Shown here: positions 5,668-12,119 of the stretch, in pieces
Layout: every line of letters begins with the position of its first letter
Position numbering within the stretch: position 1 is the stretch's first letter
From: Acetofilamentum sp.
GTDB taxonomy: Bacteria > Bacteroidota > Bacteroidia > Bacteroidales > JAFGXI01
Assembly: GCA_020720565.1 (NCBI GenBank)
Contig: DYOK01000069.1
Location: 1 to 12,147 of the forward strand
Direction of reading: 5' to 3'
DNA length: 12,147 nucleotides
Notes under the pieces: model-generated
What the model was told of the DNA's origin: nothing
Seen by the model: the letters and a program-made list of their open reading frames with translations, nothing else
Database searches by the model: none
Position numbers and translations under genes: made by a program

Positions 5668-6702
5668 TTACTTATGCTTCTGCAAGCTCATTTCTCCACT
5701 AATAGGCTGCATAAATTCATGAACAAATGTATTGGTTTCAAATCCTAAACCAAGCAAAAACATTGTTTTGGTAATTGCGGCCTCGAATGTCATATCTTCG
5801 GCACTGATAATTCCCATTTTTAATAAGCGGATGCTCGTTTCGTAATGTCCTTGGTTTACAAAACCTGCTTTACATTGTGTGACGTTAATTATAACGATTC
5901 CTTTTTTCGAAGCTGATTCCAAAGCATCGATAAACCAATCGTCGGTTGGAGCGTTACCAGCGCCGTACGTTTCAATTATTAATGCTTTTAAATTTTTGGC
6001 TCCGATAATGGATTCAACATACTCTGGTGACATGCCTGGGAAAATTTTCAAAACAGCCACATTATTTTCAATTTTTTTATAAAAAGCAATTGGTTTATAG
6101 GTTTTTTCTAAAAAGTGATTGTCATGATAATGTATACCAATTCCAATATCTGCTAATAATGGGTAATTCTCAGAGGAAAACGCATTAAAATACTCGGCAT
6201 TAACCTTACTCACCCGATTGCCCCTAAATAATTGGTTTTCGAAGCAGACGCACACCTCGTTTACGACCGATTTCCCATTTTTTTGATCGGCCGCAATTTC
6301 CATTGCAGTAATCAAATTCTCTTTTCCATCTGTTCTGATGGTGCCTATGGGCAGCTGTGAGCCAGTTAAAATAATGGGTTTGTCTACATTTTGAATCATA
6401 TAACTTAAAGCACAAGCTGTATGAGCCATGGTATCGGTGCCATGCAATATCACAAAACCATGGTATTGATGATAAAATTTCTCAATGACTTCGACTAATT
6501 CGATCCAAAAATTAGGATTCACGTTTGAAGAATCGATTGGCTTTGCAAATTCGTAGGCATCCCAATCGAAATTAAATCGTTTAAGCTCTGGAACCTGTTT
6601 GGTCAGTTCTTGAAAATTTAAAGGAACTAAAGCCCCGGAATCGGGATCGGCTACCATACCAATTGTTCCACCTGTGTAAATAATCAAAATTTTGGTTTTC
6701 AT
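5668..6702 (-). CDS. ansA: L-asparaginase, type I (cytoplasmic)
   Basis: Hydrolyses L-asparagine to aspartate and ammonia. No signal peptide is present, and the 344-aa length matches cytoplasmic type I enzymes. The first catalytic motif is YTGGTIGM, with the nucleophile Thr13. The second is ILHGTDTMAHTA, with Thr89 and Asp90. The matching lysine is Lys166 in RVSKVNAE, completing the Thr-Asp-Lys set of the family. GSQLPIGTIRTDGKENL (113-130) is also characteristic of type I. The C-terminal small domain carries ALIIETYGAGNAPTDD and IVIINVTQC. The gene begins 23 bp after the tatD stop, so the two are probably cotranscribed from the tatD promoter; tRNA-Ser lies downstream. Glutamine or other amide substrates are possible, as specificity cannot be read from sequence. 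Confidence 0.94.
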   Translation of the reverse strand: MKTKILIIYTGGTIGMVADPDSGALVPLNFQELTKQVPELKRFNFDWDAYEFAKPIDSSNVNPNFWIELVEVIEKFYHQYHGFVILHGTDTMAHTACALSYMIQNVDKPIILTGSQLPIGTIRTDGKENLITAMEIAADQKNGKSVVNEVCVCFENQLFRGNRVSKVNAEYFNAFSSENYPLLADIGIGIHYHDNHFLEKTYKPIAFYKKIENNVAVLKIFPGMSPEYVESIIGAKNLKALIIETYGAGNAPTDDWFIDALESASKKGIVIINVTQCKAGFVNQGHYETSIRLLKMGIISAEDMTFEAAITKTMFLLGLGFETNTFVHEFMQPISGEMSLQKHK

Positions 6703-6725
6703 CAGTCTAAATGGATATTGTTGGT

Positions 6726-7523
6726 TTATAAATCGCTTTCGTTTGTAGGAAGATTGAACAATGCATTGGCATTTTGAGAGGTCATTTCGGATATTGTTTG
6801 CATATCTATTCCATATAATTCGGCCACTTTCCTAGCAGTATAGAACATAAAACTACTTTCGTTTCGTTGTCCTCGTTTAGGCTCAGGCGCCAGGTATGGC
6901 GAGTCTGTTTCCAATACAATGTGTTTTAAATCAATTTGAGGTAAGTAATTGGCAAATTGAGCATTTTTAAAGGTTACAATCCCATTGATGCCTAGAAGAA
7001 ATTGATAATCGGTAACTATTTTTTCGGCTTGTTCTTTCGTTCCAGTAAAAGAATGGAATACTCCTTTTAATTGAGGAGTCCACTTTCGATCCATAATTTC
7101 AAAAATTTCGTCAAAAGCGTCTCGCGAATGAATTACAATTGGCAAATTAAATTCGATTGCCCAATCAATTTGCTGCTCAAAAACGATTTTTTGTTCTTCT
7201 ACAAATGTTTTGTCCCAATAAAGATCCATTCCTATCTCTCCGATGGCTACAAACTTTTCATTTTTAAGCCATTCCTTCATTTTAGATAATTCGTCTAAAT
7301 AATCATCTTCGACCGAGGTAGGGTGTAATCCTATCATGGGAAATATGTGGTGTGGGTATTTTTTACTTAATTCTAGCATGTCGTCCACAGTAGTAGAATC
7401 AATGTTAGGTAATAACATTTTTTTGATTCCTGCCTTATGTGCCCCAAACACCACATCTCGTCGGTCTTTGTCAAATTCAGGCAAATATAAATGGGTGTGT
7501 GTATCTATTAAATAATGCTTCAT
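6726..7523 (-). CDS. tatD: TatD-family metal-dependent hydrolase/DNase
   Basis: Cytoplasmic amidohydrolase-fold protein. Characterised members are Mg-dependent 3'-5' nucleases or D-aminoacyl-tRNA deacylases. All metal-site motifs are intact: DTHTHL (Asp7, His9, His11), GEIGMD (Glu96), IHSRDAF (His132), FHSFTGT (His157) and ETDSPYLAPEPKRGQRNE (Asp207). Length (265 aa) is typical. The set of TatD paralogues (YcfH, YjjV, TatD) cannot be separated with confidence; the GxRNE ending is shared, so the symbol denotes the family. It is the first gene of a two-gene unit with ansA, behind a well-formed promoter at 7582-7612. Confidence 0.93.
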   Translation of the reverse strand: MKHYLIDTHTHLYLPEFDKDRRDVVFGAHKAGIKKMLLPNIDSTTVDDMLELSKKYPHHIFPMIGLHPTSVEDDYLDELSKMKEWLKNEKFVAIGEIGMDLYWDKTFVEEQKIVFEQQIDWAIEFNLPIVIHSRDAFDEIFEIMDRKWTPQLKGVFHSFTGTKEQAEKIVTDYQFLLGINGIVTFKNAQFANYLPQIDLKHIVLETDSPYLAPEPKRGQRNESSFMFYTARKVAELYGIDMQTISEMTSQNANALFNLPTNESDL

Positions 7524-7581
7524 ATAATGATTGATAATGATAACTTAATTGTTTGACCAAAAAGAATTTATATTTTTCTTA

Positions 7582-7612
7582 CAAAAGTACTCAAGGAAGG
7601 CAAGTAGTCAAA
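7582..7612 (-). promoter_or_regulatory. Promoter of the tatD-ansA operon
   Basis: The minus strand shows TTTG (7612-7609), a 19-nt spacer, then TACTTTTG (7589-7582). Both elements and the spacing match the Bacteroidota promoter consensus, the best example in the window. The predicted leader is about 50 nt. Confidence 0.75.
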
Positions 7613-7669
7613 TGTCAAGAACTTCACATTTTAAAAAAGCCTATTTGGTTCTTTTGTGTTTGCTAATCT

Positions 7670-8080
7670 TTATTTTTTAACACCCTGAATTTGATGAGTT
7701 GTTCCGCCTCCTAGTCCACCCCATTTTAAGTGCAAATTTAAACTGTCGATAGATAAAAATTCACCATTGCAGTAATGCGAAGGGAAATTTGACAATTCAC
7801 CATTTGTACTAAGAGTCAAATTGATAGTGTTTTCACAGGTGTATTTTATTGTAATTTCATTTTCTGACTCACTACACACAATTTCACCTTCATAAACAAG
7901 AGAATCATGATAATAATAGCCTATACTATCGGTATTAATTTCAGTTCTATCTACCTTGAAACTCCATATTCCAATATATGAATTTCTGTAATCACTTTTT
8001 TCTTTCTTGCAACTTATCAAAAAAAACAAAAGTAATATTAACCACAATATGTTTTGCAAACTTATACTTATTTTATTCAT
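7670..8080 (-). CDS. Small lipoprotein, function unknown
   Basis: Predicted lipoprotein of 136 residues. Residues 1-23 are a signal sequence ending in the lipobox LISC, with Cys24 as the lipidated residue. The mature protein begins CKKEKSDYRNSYIG. It then alternates short polar and hydrophobic stretches (GIWSFKVDRTE, EITIKYTCENTINLTLS, LNLHLKWGG), suggesting a small beta-barrel or sandwich. The GIWSF start resembles lipocalin-like extracytoplasmic domains, but that is only an impression. Two further cysteines lie near residues 69 and 81. It sits alone between tatD (same strand) and the divergent radical SAM gene. No homologue is recognised. Confidence 0.75.
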   Translation of the reverse strand: MNKISISLQNILWLILLLFFLISCKKEKSDYRNSYIGIWSFKVDRTEINTDSIGYYYHDSLVYEGEIVCSESENEITIKYTCENTINLTLSTNGELSNFPSHYCNGEFLSIDSLNLHLKWGGLGGGTTHQIQGVKK

Positions 8081-8174
8081 ACATAAAGTTTTAAGCTAAT
8101 TTTATCTAATAAACTGCATCATAAACTCAGACTTTTGGTTTAATTTATTTATCAATTAGTTAAAAAGTTTACAT

Positions 8175-8182
8175 CAAATCTA
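8175..8182 (-). promoter_or_regulatory. Candidate -7 box for the 136-aa lipoprotein
   Basis: The minus strand reads TAGATTTG, matching TAnnTTTG. The leader would be about 90 nt, and no TTG lies at the -33 spacing. Confidence 0.35.
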
Positions 8183-8269
8183 AATTTCATATTCATTTTT
8201 AATCATACTAAATCGTGTATGCTAATATGACCTTAATCGCATTTGAGCCACGAAATTAAATCATTTTTA

Positions 8270-8277
8270 TACATTTG
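8270..8277 (+). promoter_or_regulatory. Candidate -7 box for the radical SAM gene
   Basis: TACATTTG matches TAnnTTTG and predicts transcription from about 8284. TTTG at 8242-8245 is 24 nt upstream, slightly too far for a standard -33. The position allows either the GTG at 8291 or the ATG at 8306 as the start. Confidence 0.5.
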
Positions 8278-8305
8278 AAAGTAAAAAAATGTGGACTTTT
8301 GTGGT

Positions 8306-9319
8306 ATGAAATTTTTTAAAGCATTTGTAACTATTTTAAAGATGTTCAGCTTGAGAAAGTTGTGGCTATGGACTTTGTTGAAAATCAGTTATGAACTTTC
8401 AAAATTTAAGTGGTTTAATGCTCGATGGGGACGATATATTGCCCTATCGATAGAACCTGTAAATGTTTGTAATTTATCTTGTATAGAGTGCCCTACAGGG
8501 ACACAAAACCTAAGCAGAGCAAAGGGGAAATTTAGTTTAATCGCTTTCGAAAATTTACTGCATCAAAAAGCCAAAGACCTTTGGTACCTCAACTTCTACT
8601 TTCAAGGCGAACCATTTCTAAATTCCGATTTACCTAAAATGATACAATTAGCATCAAAAGAAAATATTTTCACTTCTGTTTCGACAAATGGGATGCTTTT
8701 GAATAGTTCCATTATCAAGAACATTTTAGATTCTGGCTTGCACCGTATAATCTTTTCAGTCGATGGAACCAGCCAAGAGATTTACGAAAAATACCGAGTG
8801 GGAGGTGAATTAAACGTGGTTATAAGTCAAATTAAAGAAATGGTTCGCCAGAAAAAAACGTTTAATCAGTTCTTTCCTATTATTCAAATTCAATTTTTAG
8901 TTTTCAAGCACAACCAACATCAAATCGACCAAATAAAAAAGCTTGGAAAAACATTGGGAGTCGACAGTGTCCAAATAAAATCTGCTCAAATATACGACTA
9001 TAATCAGAAAGAAGAACTCATTCCTAGTATCTCCAAATATTCGAGATACCAAAAAAATCAGAATGGTGAATGGGACATAAAGAGTTCTTTGGCACGCCAT
9101 TGCTGGCGAATGTGGCACTCAACAGTTGTGACACAAGATTTAGATGTCATTCCTTGTTGCTACGACAAAGACGCTCAATTTGTATTGGGAAATCTTAAAA
9201 CCAATGATTTAAGTCAAATCGAAAACAATAATCTGTATTCGATATTTAGACATCAAATTAAAACAAGAAGGGAGCAAATCGATATGTGTCGAAATTGCAC
9301 CGAAGGCTTAAAATTATAA
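8306..9319 (+). CDS. Radical SAM protein with SPASM-like C-terminal cluster domain
   Basis: Predicted S-adenosylmethionine radical enzyme; substrate unknown. From the ATG at 8306 it has 337 residues; a GTG at 8291 would add five (MDFCG). After a basic, hydrophobic leader (residues 1-45) comes the [4Fe-4S] motif CNLSCIEC (Cys55, Cys59, Cys62; CX3CX2C). YFQGEPFLN and the VSTNGMLL, IIFSVDGTS strands of the radical SAM barrel follow. The C-terminus has a reduced SPASM pattern: a Cys in RHCWRMW, then VIPCCYD, then CRNC near the end, enough for one auxiliary cluster. SPASM proteins often modify peptides or act in cofactor and cell-envelope pathways. No precursor peptide is evident. Its stop overlaps the convergent lipoprotein gene by 6 bp. 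Confidence 0.9.
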   Translation: MKFFKAFVTILKMFSLRKLWLWTLLKISYELSKFKWFNARWGRYIALSIEPVNVCNLSCIECPTGTQNLSRAKGKFSLIAFENLLHQKAKDLWYLNFYFQGEPFLNSDLPKMIQLASKENIFTSVSTNGMLLNSSIIKNILDSGLHRIIFSVDGTSQEIYEKYRVGGELNVVISQIKEMVRQKKTFNQFFPIIQIQFLVFKHNQHQIDQIKKLGKTLGVDSVQIKSAQIYDYNQKEELIPSISKYSRYQKNQNGEWDIKSSLARHCWRMWHSTVVTQDLDVIPCCYDKDAQFVLGNLKTNDLSQIENNNLYSIFRHQIKTRREQIDMCRNCTEGLKL

Positions 9320-9718
9320 TTGAGATTTGTATTTTCTCAAATAAACAGTTTCTTCGTAGGTTTTATCCTCTTCGAGAACCAGAACTCCTTCACCATACAA
9401 AGTATCATTTAAAAGTGCGTCGGGTAATTCTGCTTTAACTTGCAAAATACTTTCGTACGAAAAATCGAAATTTACTACACCAGAGGCATCGGTAGTGCCT
9501 ACAACTTTAACTGTTCCATCACCGGGATTAACTTGTCCATGTCCGCCAGCATTCGACGATACATATACCGTTACAATGGCAGAAACAGCGGCTTTATTTT
9601 GGTCAAAGCCATTTAAAACGGTTATTCTGGCTTTAGGATCTTTAGGAGTATGACATGCTGTAAAAAGAACAGACATAAACAAACTTACTGCGGCGATGAT
9701 GATGATTTTTTTATTCAT
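9314..9718 (-). CDS. Lipoprotein of tandem pair (second gene)
   Basis: The protein has 134 residues, with signal sequence and lipobox FTAC (Cys22 lipidated). The mature part starts with a polar stretch (HTPKDPK), then ARITVLNGFDQNKAAVSAIVTVYV and TDASGVVNFDFSYESILQVKAE. The pattern of a V/I-rich strand, an SG turn and F/V-rich strands resembles small Ig-like or carboxypeptidase-regulatory-like beta-sandwich domains. The same core order and the same length recur in the upstream gene, so the two are probably diverged duplicates. It starts 2 bp after its upstream neighbour's stop and overlaps the convergent radical SAM gene by 6 bp. There is no room for a terminator of its own. No known function. 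Confidence 0.8.
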   Translation of the reverse strand: MNKKIIIIAAVSLFMSVLFTACHTPKDPKARITVLNGFDQNKAAVSAIVTVYVSSNAGGHGQVNPGDGTVKVVGTTDASGVVNFDFSYESILQVKAELPDALLNDTLYGEGVLVLEEDKTYEETVYLRKYKSQL

Positions 9719-9720
9719 TG

Positions 9721-10125
9721 CTATTTTACATCAATGGTTTTACTGTCGGTAAAATCGTATTTTAATACTATTGTTCTTGATCCCGTTTTAATTGGGATAG
9801 GGTCTCCATAGGCATCGTAAATAATTTGGTTGGTTTCATCGCGAAGCAATTTTTCGGCATCGGCTTGAAGAACCAATTCTTTCTCGAATTCAAACTCAAT
9901 AACACCAGAACTATTGGTGTAACCTTGGTTGGTCACATCTTCGAGTGTGTTTTCTTGTGTGGGTGGACCAATTTTAACCAGTGCACCACTTACAGGCACT
10001 GAAGCACTATCTATCATTTCGAAAACTGAAATTCTTGCACGAGGATTCGATTTTTCTTCGCAACTCGTCAAAAGCAGTGTTAAGAACACTCCAAACAAAA
10101 TGGTTATGGCAATTGTTTTTTTCAT
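9721..10125 (-). CDS. Lipoprotein of tandem pair (first gene)
   Basis: The protein has 134 residues, with signal sequence and lipobox LTSC (Cys22 lipidated). The mature protein begins CEEKSNPRARISVFEMID. It continues with VPVSGALVKIGPP, then TNSSGVIEFEFEKELVLQADAE, a layout parallel to that of the next gene (PxARIxV, VSxxxV, SGVxxFxF, LQxxAE). This suggests an extracytoplasmic beta-sandwich like those of carboxypeptidase-regulatory or Ig-like domains. The C-terminal half (DAYGDPIPIKTGSRTIVLKY) has no counterpart that I can align with confidence. It is first in a two-gene unit behind the promoter at 10175-10205. The cell location would be the outer membrane or surface; role unknown. Confidence 0.8.
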   Translation of the reverse strand: MKKTIAITILFGVFLTLLLTSCEEKSNPRARISVFEMIDSASVPVSGALVKIGPPTQENTLEDVTNQGYTNSSGVIEFEFEKELVLQADAEKLLRDETNQIIYDAYGDPIPIKTGSRTIVLKYDFTDSKTIDVK

Positions 10126-10153
10126 TGGTTTTCAATTAACAAGGTCAAAAAGG

Positions 10154-10166
10154 TGAGACGTTCTCA
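10154..10166. promoter_or_regulatory. Small palindrome at the predicted lipoprotein transcript start
   Basis: TGAGA-CGT-TCTCA is a perfect 5-bp inverted repeat just downstream of the predicted start (about 10168). It could be an operator or a 5'-end hairpin. Its short length makes chance a real possibility. Confidence 0.2.
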
Positions 10167-10174
10167 TTTTGCTA

Positions 10175-10205
10175 CAAACTTAATAAAAAGCAATTGAATA
10201 TTCAA
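10175..10205 (-). promoter_or_regulatory. Promoter of the tandem lipoprotein genes
   Basis: The minus strand shows TTG (10205-10203), a 20-nt spacer and TAAGTTTG (10182-10175), matching the Bacteroidota -33/-7 pattern. The leader to the ATG at 10125 would be about 43 nt. Confidence 0.65.
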
Positions 10206-10342
10206 GCTGTTATCGTTTAAAATGCTAAATGACATCTGGTTTGTTGAAAAAACTTTGTATTACGCAGATAATTGAAACAAAATTTGCCATTTTTAAGCCT
10301 TAAAACATAATTAAATAAAAGTCGTTTTAAAAACAAAAAGTG

Positions 10343-10350
10343 TAATTTTG
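10343..10350 (+). promoter_or_regulatory. Promoter -7 box of kbl
   Basis: TAATTTTG is an exact TAnnTTTG match. It predicts transcription from about 10357 and a leader of about 19 nt before the kbl ATG. The -33 region is T-rich without a clear TTG. The rest of the 250-bp gap upstream holds only AT-rich sequence that I cannot assign. Confidence 0.6.
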
Positions 10351-10375
10351 AAAATTATTTAAAAATCTAAAAATC

Positions 10376-11566
10376 ATGTACGGAACCTATCAGAATTTTC
10401 TTCAGAAAGAACTAGATGCGATAAAAGATGCCGGTCTTTTTAAAGGCGAACGAATTATTAGCTCGCCACAATCGGCCGAAATTACCTTGCAAAATGGCCA
10501 AAAGGTTCTTAACTTTTGTATGAACAACTACTTGGGATTATCGAATAATCCTGAATTAATACAAGCGGCCAAAGATGCTTTGGACACTAGGGGCTTTGGC
10601 ATGTCGTCGGTTCGTTTTATTTGCGGTACCCAAGATATGCACAAAATATTGGAGCAAAAAATCGCCGACTTTTTTGGTACCGAAGACACCATTCTTTATG
10701 CCGCTGCATTTGATGCAAATGGAGGCGTTTTCGAACCCCTTTTGGGAGAAGAAGATGCGATTATTTCGGATGCTTTAAACCACGCGTCAATTATCGATGG
10801 CGTTAGATTAAGTAAAGCCGTTCGATACCGATATGCCAACGCCGACATGACAGACCTAGAAGAGCAGTTAAAAAAATCGCAAGAGCAACGTTTTAGAATC
10901 ATTGTTACAGATGGTGTGTTTTCGATGGACGGCAATGTGGCTCCGATGGATAAAATTAACGAATTGGCAAAAAAATACAACGCCTTAATTATGGTTGACG
11001 AAAGCCACTCTGCAGGTGTTGTTGGTGCAACTGGCCGTGGAGTTACCGAACAGTTTAATGTTCGTGGACAAGTTGATATTATAACGGGAACTTTGGGAAA
11101 GGCGTTTGGAGGAGCAATTGGAGGATTTACAACTGGTCGCAAAGAAATTATCGAGATGCTTCGTCAACGTTCAAGACCCTATTTATTCTCAAACTCTATC
11201 CCTCCAATGGTAGCCAATGCTGGAATAAAAATGTTCGAAATGATGGAACGAACCAGTGTGCTCCAAGACAAATTGCATGATAACACCAATTATTTTGTCG
11301 AAAAAATGGTCAATGCAGGCTTCGATATCAAGCCAACAAAATCGGCCATCTGTGCGGTAATGTTGTACGATGCTAAATTATCGCAAGATTTTGCATCAGA
11401 ACTCCTTAAAGAGGGCATTTATGTGATTGGATTCTACTTCCCTGTGGTTCCAAAAGAACAAGCACGTATTAGAGTACAGTTATCTGCTGCTCACGAAAGA
11501 GCTCATTTAGATAAAGCCATTCAAGCTTTCTCCAAAGTAGGTAAGCAATTGGGTGTCATTAAATAA
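10376..11566 (+). CDS. kbl: Glycine C-acetyltransferase (2-amino-3-ketobutyrate CoA ligase)
   Basis: PLP enzyme of the alpha-oxoamine synthase family. It cleaves 2-amino-3-ketobutyrate with CoA to glycine and acetyl-CoA, the second step of threonine breakdown via threonine dehydrogenase. At 396 aa it has the normal length. The PLP lysine is Lys242 in GTLGKAFGGAIGG. Asp208 and His211 in VDESHSAG contact the cofactor ring, and His136 in SDALNHASI stacks on it. MNNYLGLSNNPE and GFGMSSVRFICGTQ match KBL better than serine palmitoyltransferase, AONS or ALA synthase, although a relative with another acyl-CoA cannot be excluded. No tdh gene is in the window. The gene is monocistronic, and its stop codon is only 4 bp from a decayed transposase sequence, so any native terminator has been lost. 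Confidence 0.93.
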   Translation: MYGTYQNFLQKELDAIKDAGLFKGERIISSPQSAEITLQNGQKVLNFCMNNYLGLSNNPELIQAAKDALDTRGFGMSSVRFICGTQDMHKILEQKIADFFGTEDTILYAAAFDANGGVFEPLLGEEDAIISDALNHASIIDGVRLSKAVRYRYANADMTDLEEQLKKSQEQRFRIIVTDGVFSMDGNVAPMDKINELAKKYNALIMVDESHSAGVVGATGRGVTEQFNVRGQVDIITGTLGKAFGGAIGGFTTGRKEIIEMLRQRSRPYLFSNSIPPMVANAGIKMFEMMERTSVLQDKLHDNTNYFVEKMVNAGFDIKPTKSAICAVMLYDAKLSQDFASELLKEGIYVIGFYFPVVPKEQARIRVQLSAAHERAHLDKAIQAFSKVGKQLGVIK

Positions 11567-11687
11567 GGTCTTCGACCGCTTTAATTTTTTTGCACTTGCC
11601 AATGGTTTCAGCAATCCCTTTTTGAGAAAATTTTCTCTCAAACATTACACCTATTATGTATCCTTGTTCCTTGGTTAGATGACTCAT
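11559..11687 (-). pseudogene. N-terminal remnant of an IS30-family transposase
   Basis: The minus strand from the ATG at 11687 encodes 42 residues. They start MSHLTKEQGYIIGVMFERKF and continue SQKGIAETIGKCKK, ending at a TAA within the kbl 3' end. This is the helix-turn-helix opening of IS30-family transposases, whose usual form is MSHLTxEQRYxIexxLxxxxSQkeIAexIGvskSTISREL. The last recognisable match is Glu39 (11571-11573), four bases beyond the kbl stop. The rest of the transposase (about 280 residues and the DDE core) is missing. Several conserved residues are changed (R9 to G, the STISR segment to KIKAV), so the fragment has decayed. I see no resemblance in the last three codons, which are kbl antisense. 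Confidence 0.8.
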
Positions 11688-11718
11688 ATTACAACTTTTT
11701 AGGAGGAGGACTAATACT

Positions 11719-11802
11719 GTGAATATTACCATTCAGAAGGAAAGTGGGGAGGTTTTCTCTCCCTTTTCTCTGAAAAAGATTATTTTTAATACGCCTTTGT
11801 AA
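11719..11802 (+). other. Possible 27-codon ORF with strong ribosome-binding-like site
   Basis: A GTG at 11719 opens a 27-codon frame (MNITIQKESGEVFSPFSLKK and seven more residues). AGGAGGAGG ends 9 nt upstream. Bacteroidota seldom use such sites, and the product matches nothing I know. It may be a chance frame, or a piece of a gene broken by the rearrangement here. Confidence 0.15.
11747..11767 (+). terminator. Weak hairpin, possible terminator behind kbl
   Basis: GGGAG (11747-11751) pairs with CTCCC (11759-11763) around a 7-nt loop and is followed by TTTTCTCT. It could end kbl read-through in place of a lost terminator. The stem is short and the T-run interrupted. Confidence 0.35.
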
Positions 11803-11816
11803 GTTGCATTTATTAA

Positions 11817-12119
11817 TTGAATTTTAGGAAGGAAGCCAAAAGGCTCACTAAAAAATACCCATCGCTAAAAACAGAACTTGCCGAACTGTTTACCGAACTC
11901 GAAGAAAATCCAACTACTGGTACTCCGCTTGGTAATGATATTTATAAAATTCGTTTGGCGATTGCTTCTAAAAATAAAGGAAAATCTGGCGGTGCAAGGG
12001 TTTTGTCTTTTGTAAAGGTTACACAAACTACCGTGCTGCTTTTCTCCATCTACAACAAAGGAGAAATTGATAACATTACTGATAAAGAGATTAAAGAACT
12101 TATTAAGGGGTATTTATAA
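11817..12119 (+). CDS. RelE/ParE-type toxin, 5'-truncated, no antitoxin seen
   Basis: Related to type II toxin-antitoxin toxins of the RelE/ParE superfamily, which act on ribosome-bound mRNA or gyrase. The 100 residues hold the helical hairpin (FRKEAKRLTKKYPSLKTELA, then ELEENP), GTPLGNDIYKIRLAI (35-49), SKNKGKSGGARVLSFVKV (51-68) and LLFSIYNKGEIDNITDKEIK near the end. In relatives as I know them, about 8-10 residues forming the first beta-strand precede NFRKEAK. Here they are absent: the frame starts at TTG 11817, directly after an in-frame TAA (11814-11816). No antitoxin gene lies upstream, where the IS remnant sits, and only 28 bp remain downstream. I judge it probably non-functional, a fragment left by rearrangement. 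An antitoxin beyond the right edge is possible. Confidence 0.7.
   Translation: MNFRKEAKRLTKKYPSLKTELAELFTELEENPTTGTPLGNDIYKIRLAIASKNKGKSGGARVLSFVKVTQTTVLLFSIYNKGEIDNITDKEIKELIKGYL

Larger units (their letters stand above)
11688..11816 (-). mobile_element. Possible leader and end of the decayed IS30-type element
   Basis: These 129 bp lie between the transposase start and the toxin fragment, where the upstream leader and terminal inverted repeat of the IS would be. The opposite IS end is gone, so no inverted repeat can be shown. The segment includes a hairpin (11747-11763) and an AGGAGGAGG run (11701-11709), which is uncommon in this AT-rich window. The assignment rests on position. Confidence 0.35.

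Noticed and set aside
5456..5722. Open frames on both strands over tRNA-Ser (88 and 65 codons)
   Set aside because: They are translations of the tRNA gene itself; phrases such as GIRTLD and LAEWLKAHAWKA are well-known artefacts of tRNA-Ser.
7625..7670. Possible terminator after the 136-aa lipoprotein (T-rich run on the minus strand)
   Set aside because: The only pairing is about four bases with a bulge; no stable hairpin is present.
10696..11142. 148-codon minus-strand frame inside kbl
   Set aside because: It lies wholly antisense to a well-supported enzyme gene and has low-complexity, proline/serine-rich composition typical of a shadow frame.
11621..11642. Imperfect palindrome TTTGAGAAAA / TTTTCTCTCAAA
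   Set aside because: It falls within the transposase-derived codons and has a 2-base offset; A/T-rich chance pairing explains it.
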